Source: Cordilura impudica (lineage: Eukaryota > Arthropoda > Insecta > Diptera > Scathophagidae). Taken from it: 64,000 nucleotides of DNA. Below, piece by piece: positions 21,766 through 33,513 of this stretch (its first letter is position 1; each line of letters opens with the position of its first letter). The notes under the pieces are model-generated. The model was given only the letters and a program-made list of their open reading frames with translations, ran no database searches and was not told the DNA's origin. The translations under genes were made by a program, and so were the position numbers. Location of the stretch: NCBI GenBank assembly GCA_963682025.1, contig OY821519.1, positions 146,052,312 through 146,116,311 on the forward strand, given 5' to 3'.

Positions 21766-22430
21766 GAAAAATGGTGAACCGTTTTTAAGTTATTCCAATA
21801 TATGTAGTGGAAGTGCCTTAAGTTTGGACATAACGGTATATCGCGAAAAGTCGAGCTGATAGAAAAAGCAAGTGCAGATTTGGATTCAGCGTTCCAAATA
21901 ACCGTAAAAACAACATTCAGTTCTTAATCAACAAAAACCCTGTTCTCTTAAATTATAATTTAAGAAAATCTTATAAAATCTTAAAATCTTATGGAAATCG
22001 CGATTTTTATTAATTGAGTTTTCTCAGTAAATTGTAAACAAAATCAAAAGTTGTACACCGATTACAATGAAATAAAGCTCAATAACTAAATGCTTTAAGA
22101 CCAAACCTGTGATCTATGTCGCATTTTTATTTTTTATGAATTTTTAAAGAACAAAAAAAAATTTTTTTTTTGAAACTTCTTTTTTTAACATTTCCACGAT
22201 ATCTCTGAAACTGCTGGGCAAATTTAAAACCAATGTAAGCACGGCTTAAAGATAATATTGTTGACGAGTTTTGGATTTTTTTTAATTGAATATGATGAAC
22301 CAACCGTCCAAGTTATTCCAATATATGTAGTGGAAGTGCCTTAATTTTGGACATAACGGTATATCGTAAAAAGTCAAGCTGATAGAAGAAAACCAAGTGC
22401 AGATTTGATATCAGCGACCTCAAATCAGAG
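21766..22430 (-). repeat. Repeat family A, copies 2 (partial) and 3
   Basis: A partial copy at 21766-21985 and a longer copy at about 21985-22430 lie in the same orientation, each containing TTATTCCAATATATGTAGTG and GGACATAACGGTATATCG. They are opposite to copy 1 at 14700-17110. Non-coding. The longer copy serves as the uninterrupted version of the Jockey insertion site at 15133-17076. Confidence 0.7.
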
Positions 22431-22640
22431 CTGTTAAAGATTACGATTAGTAATCAATTACATTACATTTTAAAAAGAATTGTAATGATTATATTATCCT
22501 CTATTTCGCAATTATTGATAACTAATTGATTACGATTACAAATAATCTAAAAATAATAAGAATTACTTGTAATTACCATAAAATAATCAAAAAGAATCAA
22601 AAGTAATCAAAAACTAATTCGACTACTTTAAAAAATTAAT
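22431..22640 (+). repeat. Left arm of GATTACTAATC-rich inverted pair
   Basis: It begins AGCTGTTAAAGATTACGATTAG, then repeats short GATTAC/TAATCA words and ends near AATCAAAAGTAATCAAAAAC. The reverse complement of 28890-29224 matches in order (AGCTGTTAAGTAATGATTAG, AAATAATCTAAAA, TAATAAGAATT, AATCAAAAAGAATCAAAAG). Confidence 0.6.
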
Positions 22641-23473
22641 TTTGAATATTTTTGATTATTTTCAAAATCTATTGCATTTGCAACATTAACCATAATTCAA
22701 AATCAAATGTTTGTTGTATAAAAAATATACACATATTTATTTTAATATCAACACAATTTAAGTAATTCATAACTAAATAAGTAAGAGTGTTAAATTCGGC
22801 TGTGTCGAATTTTTGATACCCTCCAACCAATATTGTGTACGGCTAACACATTGAAACTGTTGCCGATACTGAAATATTAAATCCGAACACCAATTAAATT
22901 TAAAGTTAATTGGTTTTCTTATTGGCCAATTTCTATTATAAAAACAATGATCCTTAAAAAGAATTAATTACTATTTGAAAAATTTCATTATTTTTATTTT
23001 ACTAGAGTAGAAAACACCTAAGTACTTCATAGAATACCAATGAAATTCATTATTTAACGCAGCCGGCAACGTAATAATACCCAAAGTTTGATCCCTATAA
23101 ACCTGTTTTGAGATCTTAGAAGTCATACGATAATTCAAAAAAAAATACAAATTATTAATATTAAAAAAAGGAAATTTTAAAATAATTTTATTTAATACAA
23201 AAAACAAAAATAATAAAAACAGATAAGAAGCTAAAGAATGAAGCTAAAATTTTTAATTTAAATTTTTAGTTTTTCATTTTTCTTTTTTCATTTTTCATTT
23301 TTAATTTTAATTTAAAATTTTTAATTTTTATTTTAAAATTTTTAATTTTTATTTTAAAATTTTTAATATTCAATTTTTATTTTTAATTTTTATTAATTTT
23401 TTATTTTTAATATTAACGATAAAAAAAAATGTGCTAATGCTTGCTTAGGTCAATGTGGCACGTGCAGTATTAA

Positions 23474-23765
23474 GGCCTAGTTAGCCACACGTTGTTAAAA
23501 TGTATCTGTACTGTAAATGTAACGTTGGCATTTAGTGCAGTTATAGAACGTAAAAAACGAACCAGCATGTTGCTATGTAAAATTAACCAAACTTTATCAG
23601 CTGTTCATAAATGTCACGTACAAACGTAGCAAAAATCTATTTTCAACAGATTGGGACGTTCCGGTTACGTGACAGTTGAGTTCGGTAACTGCTCTAATTG
23701 CATTTCATGTAACAGAAAAAACAGCTGACACGTTTGGTTACGGTTACGGATGGCTAACTAGGCTT
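23474..23765. mobile_element. MITE with TTAA target sites, copy 1
   Basis: The ends are GGCCTAGTTAGCC and its near reverse complement GGCTAACTAGGC. They are flanked by TTAA (23470-23473 and 23766-23769), which points to mobilisation by a piggyBac-type transposase. A second copy in the opposite orientation lies at about 61545-61834, sharing CATGTTGCTATG-like, AACAGCTGATAAAGTTTGG and CTGTTACATGAAA-type internal words. Non-coding. Confidence 0.7.
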
Positions 23766-25051
23766 TTAATATACACACAACTGCAATGAATTCAACAATA
23801 AGAAGAGTTACAACAATCTTAAGAAAAACAACAAACAGACTGAAAAATTTTATTTTTGCAAGTTTTTTCAAAGTTTCATTCATAACTCGTGACCCCTTTA
23901 AGTGATTTTGACGATTTTAAATAGCAACTCCTTTGGGATGTTAATAAACGATTTTATACAAAAACGAACGGTCTAGCTTAGATATTGACGGCGTGGCGTG
24001 ATCGTGATTTCCACAGATAGATGAACAGACGGTCATCGCTAAATCAACTTCCCTTGTTATAATGATCAAGAAAATATATGGTTTTGGGGTCTCCGGAATT
24101 TATTTCGATGCGTTGCAAACGGAATGACAAACCTATATATACCCTCTGCCACTGAGGTGTAGAGGGTATAAAAAAGAAATAAAGAAAATAAATACATTAA
24201 ATGTACATTAGTATTCTTTATTACAAATATTTGCAATTGGCATTCATTAAAACTAATTTTTCAGTCGTTCAACTGGAGTTGAAGACGTTAAGGGCGTGGT
24301 AAAATAAATATATGATTCCTTAAGAAAATAATATTTTTGCCAAATCTCATCAGCACACGAATTGTCATTTAAATTGCTGAAGAACTTATTTTTTATTGTA
24401 GGTTGTCGATCTTGTGGAGAAAAACTTGTTTCAATTTCATCAGCTGCAAAGTTAAATCTTTAAAGTTAATGCATGCATCACCACCATCATTAAAATCATT
24501 TCAAAATTATATGCATTACAATTTTTTGAGTAAAAACTGTAAAGTGTATCCAAAACTTTCCTGTTATATTCTCGAAAGTAAATTCCGGCATTTCTCTGCA
24601 ACACCTTGAGACAAGTGCGATATTTGCCTCAGGCTGCAACATGAAATATGGTTAAAACCTTTTTCTTAACTGCTGTTCCATTTTCAAAATAACAGATTTA
24701 AATGCTTCAAAGTAGTAGTAGCAAATTTATTATACTGAACAAACAACCGTTGTTTTTATATACATATACATATATTTATGTACACTGATAATGCCCGCAC
24801 AGAGTTGCATTAAAATTAAATAGTCTCCACACTCATGTTTCTTTTAAATTAAATCATAAGGCAAGGGGTTAACAGTTTACAACAAGCGTTTACAACATTA
24901 CTCACCAAAGTATTGGAACCCAAAGAAAGTATTATATGACGTGGTGTTTCAAATTTAATAACAGAATGAAAATTTTATTAAGATTATTTTTATATAAAAA
25001 AATCAATGTGAGTCCGATCACAGGGGAGATGTGTAAACATCTACACCTTTT

Positions 25052-25370
25052 CCAATTGTATTTCAGAAAGTATCAATTGATTTTCAGAAAGTATTAATTG
25101 TATTTCGAAAACATCAATTGAATTTCAGAAAGTATCAATTGTATTTCAGAAAACATTAATTGATTTTCAGAAATACTTAACTACATATATTTCAGAAAAC
25201 ATCAATTGAATTTTAGAAAGTATCAAATGTATTTCAGAAAACATCAAATGTATTTCAAAAAGTATCAAATATACATATTTCAGAAAAAATCAAATGTATT
25301 TCAGAAATTATCAAATGTATTTCAGAAAATATCAATTGAATTTCAGAAAATATCTATTAAAATTCAGAAT
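25052..25370. repeat. Left 21-bp tandem array (about 15 units)
   Basis: The unit is approximately ATTTCAGAAAGTATCAATTGT, with variants CAAATG/CAATTG and AAGT/AAAC/AAAT in the middle. It is inverted relative to the array at 27505-28075. Confidence 0.8.
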
Positions 25371-25735
25371 TAAAAAGTAGTTTACCCTACAATACCGAAA
25401 AGTTATTATTGTTTCTATTAGTGATTTGGAGTCGCAGAAAATGTTTAGCAATATTTGGACTTATTTGTTATACACTGGAAAATAAAATATCAAGGGCGAC
25501 ATTTTAATCGAAAGAAGATGAGGACTTCATTTGTTAATCAGCTACAATATAAACACCAGGATAGAATTTTTACCGATTTTGATGTCATCATTTAAAAAAA
25601 AAACACGTTTATAATATAAACGTAGTTTTCAAGAAATATTACAAACCCAGTGTATGTAATACTTATATGATTTTATACAGCATTCTGACTATTTTTCTGA
25701 TACTCAATTGATATTTTCTGAAATTCAATTCCTAA

Positions 25736-27504
25736 GATTTGGTAGGACTGACAGATTGGTGTAATGTAAATAATATGTCCTTAAATTTCAGGAAATGTAA
25801 AAAGTTATCCTTTACTAAAGCAGCGTTGATTCCTACAGTTTATTATATTGATAGTAAATGTCTTGAAAATGTTACAAATTTTCTTGATTTGGGTGTGTTA
25901 TTGGACCATAGATTACGGTTTAACTTACATATCGATTCTTGTGTTAATAAGGCAAAATCTCTTTTGGGTTTCATTAAGAGGTGGTCTAAGGAATTTGATG
26001 ATCCTTATGTTACTAAACGTTTATTTACTTGCCTCGTTAGGCCTACCCTTGAGTATGCATCTGTTGTGTGGTCACCTAATTATTCTTGTTATAGTGATAG
26101 TATCGAATCAGTTCAGAAACAATTTCTTTTATTTGCTTTGCGTGGCCTAGGTTGGAGTAATAACACTGATTTGCCACAATATGAGCACAGATTGAAACTT
26201 ATAGATCTTCCTACACTTAAAACTAGAAGAATGATGTTAAATATTACATTTATGGTAAAATTAATTAATGGTGAAATAAATTCATGCTTTCTTCTTAACG
26301 AAATAAATATTAACGTTCCTAATCGGGTCACAAGATATTATATACCATTGAAAATACCGTTTTGTAGATCTAACTATGAACTTTTTAATCCATTACGTGT
26401 CCTGTGTAAATTGTATAATGATTATTATGATATGTTTTCATTTTCTGACCCAATTCATAAAATTAAAAAATCTCTCTTGCGTAATATTTGATTATTGGTT
26501 GCCAACTAGAACTACAATATCTGTAGCGTGTTTAACCCTACTGTCAATTTTAATTATGGTCCTGATCACATTTATTTGTATTCCTGATGCCCTCATGTTC
26601 CTAATCAATTTATCTGTGTTCCTGATATTCGGATGTCCTGATGTTCCAGATCAATTTCAATGTGTTCCTGATGTTCCTGATCACTACTCTACTTTGCTGG
26701 CTATTATAAGTTATTTGATGATTGTTTTGTGTTTATTCCACCTCTTTTATCTCTGTGTCTACCTGTATATGTAATCTATCTGTGTTGTAATGTGTTCGTT
26801 TTGTAATGTGACCATGTGGTTATGTGTTTCATGTTATGTCAACTTTAATTTCGTCCCTGATATCCTAATGTTCCTTATCAATTTCATGTTACTGATGTCG
26901 TGATGTTCGAGATCAATCTAATGATGTTTCTGATGATATTTTGTCTTGATATTTCTGTGCAATATAATTATGTTCTTGATGTTCCAGACATATATAATTA
27001 AGTTCTTGATGTTCTGAAGTCCTAATTTAATTATGTTTCCTGGTGTCCTGATGTTTCAGAGCATGGTAATTATGTTCCTGATGTTTTGATGTTCCTGATG
27101 TTCTGTCGCCCGGATGTTGCTGTTCATTATTTCTACCTCTGCTCTGTCTATTTCAAAATTATTTGTTTGTGTCTTCCATTATATGTAAAGTATCCATGTT
27201 GTAATGTGTCCTTTTTTTTTTTTGTTATGTCTTCTTGGTATGTGATCTGTGTTTCTTCTACTTTTAAGTCGTTACAATTTTGAACTTATGTTTGTAGTAT
27301 TTTTTATTAATAATGTTAGTCATTTCAATTAAAATGACCGTTTGTAATACTATTATTATTATTATTTATTATCAATATTATTATTAGATTATAATTATAT
27401 TATTATTATTTAAATGATCGTGTAACAATATATTTCAAATCCAGCTGATGTTATAAATTACTGTAGCTGATGTAAATAAATAAATAAAAATAAAAAATAA
27501 AAAA
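25736..27504 (+). mobile_element. Truncated non-LTR retrotransposon with A-rich tail
   Basis: This has the 3' half of a Jockey-like element: the end of the reverse transcriptase (next entry), then about 1 kb of 3' sequence rich in TTCCTGATG words (26575-27110), an ATT microsatellite near 27345-27410, and an A-rich tail made of AAATAAATAAAAATAAAAAAT (27471-27504). It interrupts the right tandem array. Array units occur at about 25695-25735 and resume at about 27505. ATATTTTCTGAA occurs on both sides, but it is also part of the array, so a target duplication cannot be proven. Confidence 0.7.
25739..26491 (+). pseudogene. Reverse transcriptase C-terminal fragment
   Basis: A 250-codon open frame carries the last part of a Jockey-type polymerase: WCNVNNMSLNFRKCKKLSFT (domain D), LGVLLDHRLRF (domain E), then HIDSCVNKAKSLLGFIKRWS and VRPTLEYASVVWSPNY. 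The catalytic YADD box and everything before it are absent, so it cannot function. The frame is unbroken to its natural stop. Confidence 0.85.
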
Positions 27505-28075
27505 TATTTTCTGAAGTACACATTTGATGTTTTCTGAAATACATTTGATATTTTCTGAAATACATTTGATAATTTCAGAAATACATTTTATGTTTTCTTT
27601 AATACATTTGATGTTTTCTGAAATACATTTGATGTTTTCTGAAATACATTTAAAATTTTCTGAAATACATTTGATGGTTTCTGAAATACATTTGATAATT
27701 TCTGAAATACATTTGATGTTTTCTGAAATACAGTTGATATTTTCTGAAATACATTGATAAATGCTGAAATACATTTGATAATTACGGAAATACATTTGAT
27801 ATTTTCTGAAATACATTTGATAATTTCTGAAACTCGATTGAGATTTTCTGAAATTCAATTGATATTTTCTGAAATACAAATGATATTTTCTGAAATTCAA
27901 TTGATGTTTTCTAAAATTCAATTGATACTTTCTGAAAATCTATTGATGTTTTCTGAAATACAAATGATACTTTCTGAAATACAATTGATATTTTCTGAAA
28001 ATCAATTGATGTTTTCTGAAACACAATTGATACTTTCTGAAATTCAATTGATGTTTTCTGAAATACAATAGGAAA
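27505..28075. repeat. Right 21-bp tandem array (about 27 units)
   Basis: The unit is approximately ATTTTCTGAAATACATTTGAT, changing toward ATTTTCTGAAATTCAATTGAT at the right end. Because 21 is divisible by 3, several frames stay open on both strands (FSEIHLI and similar seven-residue repeats); these are not genes. Confidence 0.85.
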
Positions 28076-28889
28076 AGGTGTAGTAATTAAAAAAACAACT
28101 AAGTTAATTTTTGACTTCTTCAAAGTTTTCCTAGTTTTTAGCTTTTTAATGTATCAGGCAGATATTCACAATAGATATTCTGCTTACTAAAAAAAGTTCT
28201 GTCACTTGAATATTTAAAATTAACGAAAAAGATTTGTGATTTTGCTAAACAGACAGCGAACTCGGCGGTTCTGCTTACTAAAAAAGTTCTGTCAATAGCA
28301 AATATATACTTGAATATTTAACACGTTAAACTCACAGCACACCTAGCGGCCAATAGAAAGGTACACTTGAATATTTAAAATTAACGAAAAAGACTTGTGA
28401 TTTTGCTAAAAGACAGCGAACTCGGCGGTTCTGCTTACTAAATACACCAATACACTTACATATACCTAACACCGATTTTCCCTTACGCTATTTTTGTGAT
28501 TGTATTGTGAAATTGGATTTTACCCCCCCCCCCTGAGCGCATAGATGTTTACACATCAAAAATCAGAAGATCTTTGATACAAATTACAGAAAGTACAGTA
28601 TAGAAGATTCAAATAGATCAAAAAAACCAAACAAAATACTGGAACATAGCAAAAATAGCAAATACCGCTTATTATTCGAGTATTTTTTAAATTTGACAAA
28701 ATGTGTGAATACAAATTACTATAATATTTAAAAACATAGAAATGCGGAAGAGAGAGATATGTAATGTACAATGTACGTACTAACACTAATGTACTAATAA
28801 TTAAATAGATATTAAAATCTTCAATATGAGGACAAAATGACATTCAATAAGTGCGAATGCAATATATTTTGAAAATAGTCAAAAACAAC

Positions 28890-29224
28890 CAAAAGTAATC
28901 TTTGAAAGTAGTCTAATTATTTTTTGATTACTTTTGATTCTTTTTGATTATTTTATGATAATTTAAAGAAATTCTTTGTTTGTTAGATTTATCGTCATTT
29001 TTCAGACATATTGCAATTACTACTGTAATTAATATGCAATTTTAATTTTGTTTAAATGGTGCGTGGTAAAGAAGAATTCTTATTACTTTTAGATTATTTG
29101 CAATCATAATCATAAATACGATTACAAAACTGAATATAATCGTCATTTAATCATTACTTCACCTTTCAAAAAGAACTAACCTAATTAGTAATTATTACGA
29201 TTACTAATCATTACTTAACAGCTA
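28890..29224 (-). repeat. Right arm of GATTACTAATC-rich inverted pair
   Basis: This is the inverted partner of 22431-22640. The two arms enclose the foldback-like element and a MITE. Longer than the left arm, with extra sequence near 28990-29070. Confidence 0.55.
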
Positions 29225-30014
29225 TGCCTCAAATTAGTAAAAAATTGCAATAAAGTTCCAGTCAACACCAAAAAAATTCAATTTTGAACCCTTGTGTTAT
29301 GAATAACAGCCTACTCTTATTATAAATTTTGGTTTCATTAAAATTTTGAAGTTTTTGCAACCTTTTTCATTTTTTTTTTCTGTATGTACATGTCGAGAGT
29401 CGGAGCAAAATTAAAGCAGATACAGCGTTTCCAGCAACCGGCCTCATACGGTATATCGTATATAAATAAGTTGTTAAAAACTTTAAATCGTTTTTCTCGC
29501 AAATAACATGTTCGAAGTCCGTGAACATCATAACTCAAAATCTACTTGACCGATTCTTTTGAAATTTTACACACTAGTTCTACACATAAAAACCAGGTAA
29601 CCACGAAGAGTTTTTTTTATTTTCCATTTTCTTCTCCATTTTTTAACAACAAATTCACCGAAATTGTATAGCAAAAATCGTGTCTTTCACTTCAAAATGC
29701 TGCCAAAAAAAAAAAAAAATTAAAAAAAACTTTTCGTAATAATTACCACGGGAAACATGTCACCTTTGAAACGCATTTCGATTTTTTTATTTCGCTGTCA
29801 CAGACTCATTTTAATTGAAAATTTTTTCAAAGATTCTTCAAATGATATGCTATAACGTGTATATGAAGTAAATAATCCAACATTATTCATATCTTAAAAA
29901 AAAATTGTGAAAATACGACTTATCTTGTTCGAACTAAATGTTAAATACGAATAATTTTTATATTTTCTAACTTTTTTAATTTACAGGTTAAAATTCAATT
30001 CTTGGTAATTTATA

Positions 30015-30240
30015 ATGGATACATACAGTACACAACGCGTTAAGATTACCGACAGTTTTTATTCCTGTCAACGAACAATTGTAATGATGCAGCGAAATTA
30101 TCGCCAATATTTTAATTAAAGATCATCTCCCACAGCCTTCATGATTAGGAATTTGGTCGGCAGTTTTGAAAAATGGGGTTCAATGGCGGACCGTCCTGGA
30201 AGAGGTTCTGATATTCGCACTGAAGACAATGTGGATTTTA
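30015..30240 (+). pseudogene. N-terminal fragment of a mariner-type transposase
   Basis: The sequence QRVKITDSFYSCQRTIVMMQ and FNRRSSPTAFMIRNLV-like residues, followed by a GS-MADRPGRGSDIRTEDNV segment, matches the DUF4817-type helix-turn-helix end of the mariner group. A stop follows the first helix-turn-helix (near 30117), and there is no catalytic domain. It is a fragment. Confidence 0.65.
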
Positions 30241-30936
30241 TATGGCCCACCCTGTAGAATTATCAGATTTGTCTAGTCAATAAACTGTTAAGAATATTTT
30301 TTCTGACCTTATAATAAAGATCCGAACTCTATGGCTTTTATACAGATTCATAAAATATGGTTGACCCTCATCCCGAAGTGTTCAAATCCGTAGATTCATT
30401 TCCCATTAATATATATGAACCTGGAATAACATGCCTGCAAGCAACTTCTTCTCACTTATTTGAAAAACAAATGACCACGACTGAATTTAGAATTAAATTA
30501 AATTTTTTAATTGATGTGCATTAATGTTTTATTGTCAGTAATGAACTTATAATAGTTGATATGAATTCCTTAATAGTCATGAGTTTGTAATATTATCTAT
30601 TTAAATTTGAAATGTGTCTGATTCAACAAAAAAATAAATAAAATGCAACAACATATTCTTTTGCGAACGAACCTTTGTTAGTGGTCAAATTTGATTTTAA
30701 ACATTACAAAAATTTTAAATATTTGTATAGCATAAATATTAAAGTTCTATTTAAAGTAATAGATAACAATTGATTCAACATTATTGACCAGGCTAATCTA
30801 AACCCGTACTTCAAAATTTACACTAACGGTACCTATGTGGGCAATATATGGTAAATACAATCTTTAACTTCAAATACACATTAAACTGCTTTGTGAAAAA
30901 CTGAATTATATAATTAGATAAATAACAAAAAAACAA

Positions 30937-31920
30937 GTAAGAAAATTATAATAGGTCTAGATCTGATACCACCCTATACCATGCGTTTAGAGAATTGGTC
31001 TTAGGTTCAACTAATCGGGTATAGAAAATAAGCATAAACCATATGTCAGTGGAATTTGTATTAATTTTTTTTGCCTGCAGATCTGAAAAAGTTCATATCG
31101 GACGCTATATTTATAGGTCGAAAAATGGATCGATCCTGACCTATATTTGGCGGTTACTTCTTTTTTGCAAAATCATATACAAACCAAATTTGAGAAAAAT
31201 CTGGCAATATTTTTGTTTTTGATGGCTTTAAGTGAAGATAAGAAAATGCACCAGTATCGGAATAATTTAAATTTTATTGATATAACTTTTGCAAAAATAA
31301 TTTTTTGTGTAATTGCGCTTCAGGCAAAAAAGCTACATTTATTTAATATTAAATCAAAAATTTTTTAAACTTGGCTGTATAATTCACATCAACATTTTAG
31401 TTTGTCTCTTAAACTAAAGTTTCGTTGTTATTGTCTAATTATAAACGTAAAATTTTAGCTGTTCCAAACTCGAGTTTGTCTGTTATTCCTTGTTACCTTA
31501 AAAAAAACATTGCAAAAATAATATAAAAAAAATTTTATTTTTGAAAATCTGTGTATATTTAGACATAGTCGCCCATTCAAATGATCCCTATGACATCGGC
31601 TTAATTGCCAAATTATCATATAGATCTCGATCAAATTTTTTTTATGTGTGTTAATTACACGCATTAATCAGTATTCCAATAACAAAAATGTTAAATAGGA
31701 TTTTCTGAAATTTGGTTTATATATGTTTTTGTGAAAAAAAGTGACTGTACTAAATATGGGGATGATCGGTCCATTTTTTTCACAAAGACGCCATTCAAAT
31801 TTGATGTATGCTCATTTTCTATATCTAATTAGTTGGACATTAGATCCTTTCTCTAAATTCGTGATATACGGTTATCGTATCGTATAGGCCGACTATATTT
31901 TTCATACTTGTTAATATTTA
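30937..31920. repeat. Repeat family R, copy 4, two opposed halves
   Basis: 30937-31250 starts AACAAGTAAGAAAATTATAA and reads in the plus sense. 31550-31915 reads in the minus sense and ends with the outer words of the family (TAATTAGTTGGAC; ACTATATTTTTCATACTTGT). Together they form a loose palindrome, as at 7915-9962. Confidence 0.6.
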
Positions 31921-32346
31921 TCTTTACTTTACAAATTTTAAGTTTTTTTTTATATCGCTGTAAAAAAGTTTAGAATTATAGAAGCAGAAAGAAACAAAAA
32001 CACAAATAAAGTAATTACTAAAAATAATGACGAAATTTGTAAGCCAAACAACAACAAATTTAAATAGTAGTCTGTAAACCAGATCGCTTAGAAAAAAAAA
32101 GCCAAGAATTCTCAGATTTCTATATGCTCTCAAAAAATATCTTATTTTAGCAAAAACTAGTGTTGTTAGCAGTTCGAATCTAACTCTCTTTACGAACGGT
32201 TGTGTAAAAAATCAAAGCGCTTAGAGTACAACTATTTAAAATTAAAAACAAGTGTTTATTTTTGTTTTTGCAATTGCCTATTCTTGATCTCATTTGAACT
32301 CACGTGGTAGACAATCCAGCTTTAAAACAGGAATAAAAATTTTGCG

Positions 32347-33513
32347 ATGGCCCGAGGGGCCAAATCTTCATCAAAAAGAAAGCTTGTAAATAAGAAGATG
32401 ACAAAACTTCCTCCGGGTTTTGTTAACCCGAACATGGCGTCAACTTCAAGCAACAGATTTAGCCTGCTTGCTGGCCTCAATGATATGGACGTAACTCCCG
32501 TATCAAATATTAACGATGTTAAGGAACACAAACCTCCACCCATTGTTGTAGAAGCTAACGCTTCATTTACAGAAATACAAAAGCTGCTTGGTAAGGATTG
32601 CATTTTCAAACGTACTTCAATTGGTACCAAAATTTTTGCTCCTAGTAATAAAATGTACGAATGCTACAAGCAAATACTTAAAGAGAATAAGATGGAGTTT
32701 CATTCTTATGGCTCCAAAGAAAATAGGTTATACACCACATTTTTACACGGTTTACCCCGCATAAGCTCTGAGGAAATCTCCAAGGAGCTAAAAAACTACA
32801 ACCTATCCCCCTCTTCCGTAACTGAAATAACCACCAAATTCAGTTCAAACAATAATGCAGTTTATAAAGTTCAATTTGTTCGTAAAAATTTTAATCCAAC
32901 TGCTTTAAAAAATGTACGAACAATTTCTAATATTATAATTTCTTGGAAAAAATATAAATCGAAATCCAAGAACAAACCAACTCAATGCTGGAACTGCTTG
33001 ATGTATGGCCATGGCGGTGAACATTGTCATCGTAGTGCTGCTTGTATGATATGTGCAGAACAACATCATACAAGTGTGTGTCCGTTTAACACAAACGAAA
33101 AAAGACCAGCTGTTTTTACATGCTTTAATTGCAAAAAACAAGGAAAAGAGAGAACTGATCACTCTGCAAACGATATCAACTGTCCGTTACGTTCTCTCTA
33201 TTTGGAAACTAGAACAAGAGTTACTTCTAAAAGTCCGAATAAAAGCAGACAACAACAAAATAACTCATTTCAATTTAATGTGGGAGATTTTCCTAACTTA
33301 AGAAACAACAACACAAATTGTAACAATAACATCAACAATAACAGCAAAGCTACATATGCTAACCAGCTGAAAACAAACAACGATTTATTTAGCATTGATG
33401 AGCTTTTTGATATTTTCACTACAGCTATGGATGATTTGCATAGGTGCACTTCAAAAGTACAACAAATCAAAGTTGTAATGTCAATGGTAAAATACGCCCA
33501 TGGATTATACTAA
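32347..33513 (+). CDS. Retrotransposon ORF1 (gag-like nucleocapsid protein)
   Basis: A 388-residue RNA-binding protein that packages the retrotransposon RNA. The N-terminal third is basic and low complexity (ARGAKSSSKRKLVNKK). The middle (about 75-205) contains an RRM-like stretch found in Jockey gag proteins (YTTFLHGLPRISSEEISKEL). Zinc knuckles lie around residues 214-280: CWNC-4-H-4-C (CWNCLMYGHGGEHC), CMICAEQHHTSVC, and a longer CFNCKKQG-type one. An Asn-rich linker (NNNTNCNNNINNN) follows, then a C-terminal tail. Its stop overlaps the start region of ORF2 by 14 bases, in a different frame. The start is the ATG in GCGATGGCCCGAGG, about 176 bases inside the element. Confidence 0.9.
   Translation: MARGAKSSSKRKLVNKKMTKLPPGFVNPNMASTSSNRFSLLAGLNDMDVTPVSNINDVKEHKPPPIVVEANASFTEIQKLLGKDCIFKRTSIGTKIFAPSNKMYECYKQILKENKMEFHSYGSKENRLYTTFLHGLPRISSEEISKELKNYNLSPSSVTEITTKFSSNNNAVYKVQFVRKNFNPTALKNVRTISNIIISWKKYKSKSKNKPTQCWNCLMYGHGGEHCHRSAACMICAEQHHTSVCPFNTNEKRPAVFTCFNCKKQGKERTDHSANDINCPLRSLYLETRTRVTSKSPNKSRQQQNNSFQFNVGDFPNLRNNNTNCNNNINNNSKATYANQLKTNNDLFSIDELFDIFTTAMDDLHRCTSKVQQIKVVMSMVKYAHGLY

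Larger units (their letters stand above)
25028..28557. mobile_element. Foldback-like element with 21-bp tandem arrays as inverted arms
   Basis: The outermost words are GATGTGTAAACATCT (25028-25042) and its reverse complement AGATGTTTACACATC (28543-28557). Inside come CTACACCTTTTCC and its reverse complement (near 25041 and 28070-28083). Next are tandem arrays of a unit of about 21 bases, in opposite orientation on the two sides. This is the architecture of Drosophila FB elements. A non-LTR fragment is inserted in the right arm, and 460 bases separate CTACACC from the outer word on the right. Confidence 0.6.

Noticed and set aside
25052..28075. Tandem arrays considered as a CRISPR array
   Set aside because: Units are contiguous without unique spacers, degenerate, and the genome is an insect's.
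27451..28123. Several long open frames on both strands with repeated FSEIHLI / ISENIKC-type residues
   Set aside because: They come from the 21-bp tandem array (21 = 7 codons), which keeps frames open on both strands; no protein evidence.
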